The position numbers and the translations under genes were made by a program. Below are positions 58,255 to 64,000 of a stretch of 64,000 bases of DNA, in pieces. Under the pieces are notes generated by a model. The model searched no databases. It saw only the letters and a list, made by a program, of their open reading frames with translations, and was not told where the DNA came from. The stretch spans positions 150,863 to 214,862 of the forward strand of contig CACJNL010000001.1 in the NCBI GenBank assembly GCA_902594815.1, written 5' to 3'. The DNA comes from an uncultured Alphaproteobacteria bacterium (GTDB lineage: Bacteria > Pseudomonadota > Alphaproteobacteria > HIMB59 > GCA-002718135). How positions within the stretch are numbered: the first letter of the stretch is position 1; every line of letters begins with the position of its first letter.

Positions 58255-59109
58255 TTAGTGAGTAAACTTTGGTTGACTTAAGTAATCAAGATTTTCACTA
58301 TCAAGACTAGGTAATTTTGAACTATTTATTTTAGGAATGGCTTGTAACAATGTTTGCGTATAAATATGACCTGGTGAATTAAATATTTTTTCAGTGGATC
58401 CTTCCTCTAAAATTCTTCCTTGATAAATAACATATATCTTATCTGCAAATTCTCTAACTACACCTAGGTTATGGCTTATGAGAAGCATGGACATTTTTTT
58501 TTGACTAATTACATCTTTCATTATTGATAAAACATTTTTTTGTACGGTTACATCCAGAGCAGTTGTAGGTTCATCTGCTAAAATTAATTTTGGATTATTA
58601 ATCAACGCCATACTAATCATTACTCTCTGTGCCATTCCACCACTAAGCTGAAATGCGTAGGAATTAAGAACACGCTCTGGGTCTTCAATTTTTACATCTT
58701 TGAGAAGATTTACAAAGTATTTTTCAATAGTATTTTTATCATAATCTTTAGTATGATTTTCAAGAGCTTGAAGCATTTGTTTTTTGACTGTGAAATATGG
58801 GTTGAGAGAAGAAACTGGATCCTGAAAAATCATTGAAATTTCATTTCCTCTAATTTGTTTTATTTGTGAGCTACTTTCTTTTAATAAATCAATATTTTCA
58901 AAAAAAATCTCTCCATTTTTTTTGATATTTGAATTTGATAAAAGACCCAATATCATTCTTGCTGTGACCGATTTTCCTGATCCGGACTCACCTACTAAAG
59001 CTACTTTTTCACCTTCTTTAATATCTAAAGATATTTTTTTAAGAGCTTTAGTGACTCCCTCATAGTGTTTGAATTGTACTTCTAAATTTCTAATTGATAA
59101 TAATGTCAT
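58255..59109 (-). CDS. Peptide-type ABC transporter ATPase (DppD/OppD-like)
   Basis: The 284-residue partner ATPase. Motifs are VGESGSGKSVTARMILGLL (Walker A), MIFQDPVSSLNPYFTV (Q-loop), FQLSGGMAQRVMISMAL (signature), LILADEPTTALD (Walker B) and LLISHNLGVVREF (switch). SGGMAQRVMIS is characteristic of OppD/DppD. The oligopeptide/dipeptide C-terminal tail is present (FNSPGHIYTQTLLQAIP). It overlaps the permease gene by 4 bases. Confidence 0.94.
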   Translation of the reverse strand: MTLLSIRNLEVQFKHYEGVTKALKKISLDIKEGEKVALVGESGSGKSVTARMILGLLSNSNIKKNGEIFFENIDLLKESSSQIKQIRGNEISMIFQDPVSSLNPYFTVKKQMLQALENHTKDYDKNTIEKYFVNLLKDVKIEDPERVLNSYAFQLSGGMAQRVMISMALINNPKLILADEPTTALDVTVQKNVLSIMKDVISQKKMSMLLISHNLGVVREFADKIYVIYQGRILEEGSTEKIFNSPGHIYTQTLLQAIPKINSSKLPSLDSENLDYLSQPKFTH

Positions 59110-59954
59110 ATTTCCACATCAAATAAATCTTTTAAACCATCGCCTAGTAAATTAAATCCTAACACGATAACTAATATTGCCAAGCCAGGAAAAACAGATA
59201 GCCACCAAATATCTGGTAAATATTTTGACCCTTGAGATACCATTGTGCCCAAATCAGGTGTTGGTGGTTGAACACCTAGGCCAAGAAAACTTAATGAGGA
59301 TCCAATTAATATTACAAAACCCATGTCCAAAGTAATTTTCGTAATAAGAGATGCACTACAGTTGGGTAATATTTCCCTAAATATTATATGAAAATGTGAA
59401 GCACCCACTATTTTTGATGAAATTACAAAACCCTCATTTTTAAGAGATCTTGTTAAATTATATATTAAGCGTGTGTACCAAGGCCACCACATCATTGATA
59501 CCGCGATCATAGCATTAGTTAGAGTTGGTTTAAGAAATGCCATTATAGAAAGTGCCAAAACAAGAGGAGGTATTGATAAAAATATATCAGTAATTCTCAT
59601 AATGATGGCATCAATTTTGCCACCAAAATAACCTGCGATTAATCCTAAACTAGTCCCAATTGGCACAGCAATACAAAGAACAATTACACCTAGGTAAAGA
59701 GAAGTTCGATATCCAAAAATTATTCTAGAAAAGGTATCCCTTCCAATTTTATCTGTTCCAAAAAAATATGTTGAAGATGGCGGTTTGATTTTGTTTGGAA
59801 TATCAACAAAAGGTCCAGCATGTTCAGGAAAAGGAGTTAAATAATTAGCAAAAATTGACATTAAAACTATTATTGATACAATTAATAATCCAATAACTGA
59901 TAGAGGGTTTTTAGAAAACTTATACCATCCTCTCGATTTAAATATCTTCATCAT
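59106..59954 (-). CDS. Peptide-type ABC permease (DppC-like)
   Basis: A 282-residue inner-membrane permease with six helices. The N-terminal OppC segment (NPLSVIGLLIVSIIVLMSIF) is followed by TDKIGRDTFSRIIFGYRTSL. The EAA-like coupling loop lies around VGASHFHIIFREILPNCSASL, and the end has LGVQPPTPDLGTMVSQGSKY with the C-terminal LGFNLLGDGLKDLFD. These are hallmarks of DppC/OppC/NikC. It overlaps both neighbours by 4 bases and forms the channel with the DppB-like subunit. Confidence 0.94.
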   Translation of the reverse strand: MMKIFKSRGWYKFSKNPLSVIGLLIVSIIVLMSIFANYLTPFPEHAGPFVDIPNKIKPPSSTYFFGTDKIGRDTFSRIIFGYRTSLYLGVIVLCIAVPIGTSLGLIAGYFGGKIDAIIMRITDIFLSIPPLVLALSIMAFLKPTLTNAMIAVSMMWWPWYTRLIYNLTRSLKNEGFVISSKIVGASHFHIIFREILPNCSASLITKITLDMGFVILIGSSLSFLGLGVQPPTPDLGTMVSQGSKYLPDIWWLSVFPGLAILVIVLGFNLLGDGLKDLFDVEI

Positions 59955-60970
59955 TTTCCGCTTAATCTAATTTTAGGATTTAAGTAAGCAACAACAAGAT
60001 CAACAATTAAGTTTGTAATGACAAAAAAAGTTGCAATAATCATAGTTGTAGCAGTAATAGCATTAAGATCTTTATACAAAATTGCCTGCACTCCATATTT
60101 TGCTATGCCAGGCCATGCAAAAACAAACTCAACCAGAAAAGCATTACCTAGCATCGCTGCAAAGTCTAAACCTAATATTGTTAGGGTTGGTATCATTGCA
60201 GGTTTAAGAGCATACTTAGTTGCAATTTTAAATTCATTATACCCATACGCTCTTGCCATTTCGATATATTGTTTATCGTAAACTTCTGTAATATTTGATC
60301 GAGTTAGTCTAGAAGCTTGTCCTAAAGCACTCAAAGACAACGCTAATGCTGGAAGAATAATATGCTTTAATGCATCGATAGTTACATCAAATTGTCCTCT
60401 GATTATACTATCAATTATAATTAGACCTGTAATTTTATCTGGAGCAACAGTATCTTGTGATAATCTTCCCGCTACAGGTAGAATATCCAGATAAAATGCA
60501 AAAATAATCATTAGGAAAACTGCCCACACAAAACTTGGTGTAACCACTCCCAATAGAGATATTAATCTTGATATATTATCAATTGATTTATCCTTATATC
60601 GTCCTGCTAAAATTCCTAGAGGAACTCCAACACATACCATTATTAATGCTGCAAAAATAATTAATTCTAGTGTTGCAGGAAAATAAGTTGAAACATCTGT
60701 TGTTACATTTCTTTTAGTATATACAGACTCACCTAAATCGCCTTGAGTTATTCCTTTTATGAAAAACCAATATTGCACATGGATAGGGTCATTTAAATGT
60801 AGTTTGTCTCTGTATTGCTCTACCATTTCCTGAGTAGCAGTAGGCCCCAACGCCATTCTTGCTGGATCACCTGGAATGATTCTAGCAATTATAAAAATTA
60901 AAATAGATACTCCAATTAGCACAATCGCTGCACTGTAAAGCCTCTGAAATAAATATAATTTGATGTTCAA
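59951..60970 (-). CDS. Peptide-type ABC permease (DppB-like)
   Basis: A 339-residue permease with six helices. It begins YLFQRLYSAAIVLIGVSILIF, has IARIIPGDPARMALGP and the loop GDLGESVYTKRNV, then RYKDKSIDNISRLISLLGV, and the coupling helix ARAYGYNEFKIATKYALKPA. All match the DppB/OppB family. It is the first gene after the terminator hairpin at 60981-61010, so its expression depends on read-through from the binding-protein gene or on a weak local promoter. Confidence 0.94.
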   Translation of the reverse strand: MNIKLYLFQRLYSAAIVLIGVSILIFIIARIIPGDPARMALGPTATQEMVEQYRDKLHLNDPIHVQYWFFIKGITQGDLGESVYTKRNVTTDVSTYFPATLELIIFAALIMVCVGVPLGILAGRYKDKSIDNISRLISLLGVVTPSFVWAVFLMIIFAFYLDILPVAGRLSQDTVAPDKITGLIIIDSIIRGQFDVTIDALKHIILPALALSLSALGQASRLTRSNITEVYDKQYIEMARAYGYNEFKIATKYALKPAMIPTLTILGLDFAAMLGNAFLVEFVFAWPGIAKYGVQAILYKDLNAITATTMIIATFFVITNLIVDLVVAYLNPKIRLSGK

Positions 60971-60980
60971 TGTAAAAAAA

Positions 60981-61010
60981 TTAAACCACCCTAATTTTAG
61001 GGTGGTTTAA
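60981..61010 (-). terminator. Intrinsic terminator/attenuator after binding-protein gene
   Basis: A perfect 14-bp inverted repeat (TTAAACCACCCTAA with its complement, two-base loop) is followed on the minus strand by a run of seven T. It lies between the solute-binding protein stop and the DppB-like start. It should partly stop transcription so that the binding protein is made in excess over the membrane components, a common ABC-operon arrangement. Confidence 0.9.
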
Positions 61011-61020
61011 TAAAATAATT

Positions 61021-62601
61021 TTAGTTTGGTACTTCCATTAACCTGAAAGAGAAATTTTGAGCCATTGTTGAAAATCCGTATTCAGCTGAATTTTCCAGCG
61101 TTGGCGCTTTAATTTCATCTCTCATTGCATAGACAGTAACTAGATCACTGATAAATAGATCTGGCTGCATATCAACAATAGCTTGTTGGAAGTCTTCATA
61201 GATTTCCACTCTTTTTTGAGCATCTATTGTTGTTCTGCCAGCGTTTAACATAGCATCTATTTTATCATCCTGAACCCATTCTGCAGATTGCCAAGTGCCT
61301 GCCGCTGCTGAATGATACATATTGTAAATTAATCCATCAGGGTCAGGTGTTTGCGCTTGAACTGCAACGATACTAATATTTGGAGTAGTTTCAGGTTTAG
61401 TTACATTCTCAGAGAACACCGCCCAAGGCAAAGTCTCAACAGTTGCATTATAACCAATAGTCATTGCACCTTGTTGAAGAATTAATGCCCATGACTCTTC
61501 AAATGGAACTTCTGCAATCCAATTAATAGTAACATCGAGATCTCCACCACTGTACTTACACTTTGAGAGATAATCTCTAGCTTTATCAAGATTGTATTCC
61601 ACTAATGGTACGTCTTCTGAGTATCCGATCATACCCTGTGGAATAGGACCTCTAGCCTTTTGTCCAGCCGCAATATCATCAGTTACTTGAAAAGTGCCAA
61701 CTAGTGAATCGTAATCAAGAGCATAAGCAAGTGCTTTTCTGCAATTAACATCATCAAGAGGAGCTCTAGTAGTATTAATCTTGAAATACCATCCACCAGC
61801 ACTTACTACTTTTGCTAGTTTATCACCTGAGTCAGCAATAGCCGCTTTAACATCAGTTGGAAGCCAGTTACTACTAATATCATGCTCATCATTTGCAATT
61901 AGAGTTCTTACAGTTGGAGCATCTAGATTGTATTTTAATATTACTTCGTTAGGCGCCATTTCAGCAATTCCTAAAAAGTATTTATTATGTTTTGCCATTC
62001 TAGTTTCAACATTTGGATCATGTGCGGTTATAGAATATGCACCTGTTCCTGCTGAATTAGCTGATAGATATGCTTGCCCCATATCCCCATCTGTTTCATT
62101 TGCTTTTAAAGTTGCAGAATCAACAATATAAAAACGAACTAATGAAGACATAAAAGGCGCATAAGGCTCATTCAAATCAAACTGAACTTTATGGCTATCT
62201 ATTTTTTTAATACCTTTTACCCATCCATCAAAAAGATAAGACCAACCAAGCTTAAGTCCCATTAATCTTTCGTATGAATAAACTACATCATCAGCTGTAA
62301 AGTCATTACCACTATGGAACTTAACACCTTCATGTAAGTGGAAAGTGATTGTTGTTCCATCATTGCTTACTTCCCAGTCCTTGGCAAGCTTTCCAACAAC
62401 TGGACCTCCACCTTGAGGTTCTGTAACAAGAGCATCATAAACATTTTCCATTATGATGCCATCTGCAAAATCAGTAGCTTTCGCAGGATCTGCCTCTCCA
62501 ATAGCAACTTCATCTAATCTGAGAGTGCCTCCAGCCATGAGGCTCAAACTAAATAAAGAGGTTACTAAAAGAGATAATAAATTAATTTTAAATATTCTCA
62601 T
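61021..62601 (-). CDS. ABC transporter substrate-binding protein, family 5
   Basis: A periplasmic binding protein of the peptide/nickel (SBP_bac_5) family, 526 residues from my start. I place it at ATG 62601 (MRIFKINLLSLLVTSLFS), which gives a clean signal peptide and lies just after a near-perfect GGAGGA ribosome site; an upstream start at 62658 would add 19 residues through the operator. Family segments include LHEGVKFHSGNDFTADDVVY, CRKALAYALDYDSLV and YNLDKARDYLSKCKYSGG. The precise ligand (peptide or related compound) is not evident. It is the first gene of the transporter operon. Confidence 0.93.
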   Translation of the reverse strand: MRIFKINLLSLLVTSLFSLSLMAGGTLRLDEVAIGEADPAKATDFADGIIMENVYDALVTEPQGGGPVVGKLAKDWEVSNDGTTITFHLHEGVKFHSGNDFTADDVVYSYERLMGLKLGWSYLFDGWVKGIKKIDSHKVQFDLNEPYAPFMSSLVRFYIVDSATLKANETDGDMGQAYLSANSAGTGAYSITAHDPNVETRMAKHNKYFLGIAEMAPNEVILKYNLDAPTVRTLIANDEHDISSNWLPTDVKAAIADSGDKLAKVVSAGGWYFKINTTRAPLDDVNCRKALAYALDYDSLVGTFQVTDDIAAGQKARGPIPQGMIGYSEDVPLVEYNLDKARDYLSKCKYSGGDLDVTINWIAEVPFEESWALILQQGAMTIGYNATVETLPWAVFSENVTKPETTPNISIVAVQAQTPDPDGLIYNMYHSAAAGTWQSAEWVQDDKIDAMLNAGRTTIDAQKRVEIYEDFQQAIVDMQPDLFISDLVTVYAMRDEIKAPTLENSAEYGFSTMAQNFSFRLMEVPN

Positions 62602-62623
62602 TTTTCCTCCAGAAAATTTCATA

Positions 62624-62639
62624 ATGGTAACGCTACCAT
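62624..62639. promoter_or_regulatory. LacI-type operator upstream of binding-protein gene
   Basis: ATGGTAACGCTACCAT is a palindrome with 14 of 16 symmetric positions and a central CG, as in LacI/GalR-family operators. It lies 22 bases upstream of the chosen start at 62601, between the hydantoinase-B gene and the binding-protein gene, where a repressor would block transcription. The LacI-type gene at 54875-55891 at the end of this operon is the obvious candidate regulator. The sequence symmetry is seen; the binding is inferred. Confidence 0.7.
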
Positions 62640-62710
62640 GAATAAAATATTTAAACAATGTCGTTTTTTATTAAGATTTAATGCTTTTGCTTATTCTTTT
62701 GTCTTTTCTT

Positions 62711-64000
62711 TTAACTTTTAAACTGTGGATAATATTTTTCCACATACTCTTTTGATATGTATTGCTGCTTCAAATCATTAAGAATTTTTTTATTTGATCT
62801 TTCAATTGGGTTGCCATAACCACCTCCGCCACCCGTTTTGAATATAATACTTTCCCCCTTGTTTAATTTTAATCCTGTTTTTTTTGGGACATTTAGTTTG
62901 CCATTTTTTGTAATTAAAATAACATTGTTTGATCTACCGGCTTTACCATTATTTACTCCCCAAGGAGGAAAATTTGTTCTTTCAACAACTGTTGTTATGT
63001 ATGTCTCTTCTAACATTTCAAACACAAGATTTAATCCTAATCCACCTCTATATTTTCCAGCACCACATGAGTCTTTAGCTAACTCAATTTTTTTTACCAA
63101 CCAAGGATTTCTACTTTCCCAAATTTCTGTTGGGGAAATTCTAGTCCCTGCAGAATTATGATGCATAGATGTAATCCCATCTCCTCCATTAAAAGCTCCC
63201 TGACCTATAGGATGAGGTGATCCGTCTGCCCATGGCTCATTATTATTTTCTCTTTTTCCCCACCATACAGCAGCTGCCAAACATCCTCCACTAGAAGCAG
63301 GAAAAACATTTGGAATTTTTTCAGAGAGAATTTTATAAATTATTTCAATTACTTGAAGGCCTGCCCATCCATTTAAAAAACAAGGAGCAGGAGAGACAGG
63401 ATCAAACATCGTACCTTGCTTGGTTTTAATTACTAGTGGTCTAAAAAAACCTTCATTTGGTTGCTCCCCATTACCTGCCATCATGCTAAAAGCAACACGA
63501 GCTTTTGAGACCGTTGAGGGAAGAGGACAGTTGATAGGTCCATTTTGTTGAACAGGAGCTTCTGAAAAATCCAATTCTAAATCTGATCCATTAACATTAA
63601 TTTTTATTTTGAATTTTACGACACCTTCATCAACACCATTACTATCCATTTGCCCCCATCCAGAATATTCTCCATCTGGAATTTTAGAAATTGTTTTACG
63701 AACAAGTTTTTCACCGTATTCGTATATTTTGATGACTGATTGCTCAAAGGTTTCAAATCCATATTGATTTACTATTCTTTGTAAGGCCCTTGCACCAGCT
63801 TTTACACCGTTCAATTGTGCGTTTAGATCTCCAATAATTGCCTTTGGCACTCTTGAGTTTGCAACAATTAATTTATAAACATCCTCAACCAACTTTCCCT
63901 TTTTGTATAATTTTAATCCTGGATAAATTGTTCCCTCTTGAAACACATCTACCGTGTCTGTTGAATATGGTTCTTTGCCACCAGTGTCTAACCAATGAGC
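62711..64000 (-). CDS. hyuB: Hydantoinase B/oxoprolinase-like subunit (5' truncated)
   Basis: The frame continues past the right edge; the codons up to 64000 read AHWLDTGGKEPYS, a typical HyuB segment, so the GTG near 63946 is internal. This 430-residue part carries EGTIYPGLKLYKKGK, MDSNGVDEG, DFSEAPVQQNGPINCP, the SSGGCLAAAVWW region, and the C-terminal GAGKYRGGLGLNLVFE and TGGGGGYGNP. HyuB with HyuA hydrolyses hydantoins, 5-oxoproline or related cyclic amides using ATP. It lies 109 bases upstream of the peptide-type ABC operon on the same strand. The exact substrate is unknown. Confidence 0.9.
   Translation of the reverse strand, partial: AHWLDTGGKEPYSTDTVDVFQEGTIYPGLKLYKKGKLVEDVYKLIVANSRVPKAIIGDLNAQLNGVKAGARALQRIVNQYGFETFEQSVIKIYEYGEKLVRKTISKIPDGEYSGWGQMDSNGVDEGVVKFKIKINVNGSDLELDFSEAPVQQNGPINCPLPSTVSKARVAFSMMAGNGEQPNEGFFRPLVIKTKQGTMFDPVSPAPCFLNGWAGLQVIEIIYKILSEKIPNVFPASSGGCLAAAVWWGKRENNNEPWADGSPHPIGQGAFNGGDGITSMHHNSAGTRISPTEIWESRNPWLVKKIELAKDSCGAGKYRGGLGLNLVFEMLEETYITTVVERTNFPPWGVNNGKAGRSNNVILITKNGKLNVPKKTGLKLNKGESIIFKTGGGGGYGNPIERSNKKILNDLKQQYISKEYVEKYYPQFKS

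Noticed and set aside
62601..62658. The longer N-terminus of the solute-binding protein starting at 62658
   Set aside because: It would put coding sequence across the LacI-type operator and ribosome site. The start at 62601 gives a clean signal peptide directly after GGAGGA.

Overview
The window is a strongly AT-rich, densely packed bacterial chromosome segment. Many neighbouring genes abut or overlap by 1-20 bases, and I see no phage, insertion sequence, integrase, CRISPR array or rRNA. It looks alphaproteobacterial: it carries GcrA (an alphaproteobacterial cell-cycle regulator), a CarD-RpoH pair, an F1 ATP synthase operon (atpHAGDC) without the F0 genes and next to priA, an ffh-rpsP-rimM-trmD-rplS-leuCDB-asd run, and an sdhCDAB-mdh-sucCDAB-lpd run. 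The AT bias and compactness suggest a streamlined marine lineage such as SAR11 or HIMB59/AEGEAN-169 types. That placement is inference; I cannot name the species.

Layout. 1-2.8 kb: a 5'-truncated carD, a degenerate metallophosphatase-like gene, rpoH and a PagL-like lipid A deacylase. 2.8-7.8 kb: dusA, carbonic anhydrase, an SDR coupled to panB, an MFS transporter and gcrA. 8-12.7 kb: pgk, then an opposing block of yciB, ftsY, mtaB and dapF. 12.8-20.6 kb: a structured leader followed by ffh, rpsP, rimM, trmD, rplS, leuC, leuD, leuB and asd, linking protein targeting, ribosome maturation and leucine/aspartate-family synthesis. 20.6-26.6 kb: ypeA directly downstream of a tRNA-Arg, yccF, a DUF924 gene, then a chain of touching genes (family-5 uracil-DNA glycosylase, two small unknown proteins, an MFS transporter, zapE, a membrane-anchored hydrolase).

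26.6-38.9 kb: an unassigned candidate structured RNA, then succinate dehydrogenase, malate dehydrogenase, succinyl-CoA synthetase, the 2-oxoglutarate dehydrogenase E1/E2 components and lipoamide dehydrogenase, covering the TCA cycle from 2-oxoglutarate to oxaloacetate except fumarase. 39-47.3 kb is more accessory: an MFS transporter, an 815-residue repeat protein with an autotransporter-like barrel, a MATE exporter, a secreted hydrolase-like gene interrupted at an A-tract, a DUF1737 protein, a secreted HExxH metallopeptidase and a DUF484 protein. 47.2-54.9 kb: transaldolase, priA and the F1 operon.

54.9-64 kb, minus strand: a catabolic cluster with an edge-truncated hydantoinase-B/oxoprolinase subunit, then a LacI-type palindromic operator, a periplasmic solute-binding protein, a strong terminator hairpin, two permeases, two ATPases, a GAF-domain protein, an M24 (Xaa-Pro type) peptidase and a LacI-family regulator. 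The simplest reading is regulated import and hydrolysis of a peptide or cyclic amide, with the last gene probably controlling the operator ahead of the binding-protein gene.

The observations I would follow up first are the unassigned RNA at 26596-26736, the in-phase A_AAA_AAC heptamer that splits the gene at 44070-45037, the leader upstream of ffh, the LacI-type operator, and the CarD/RpoH-linked phosphatase fold that has lost its metal ligands. I did not find an obvious, wholly new multi-gene system.
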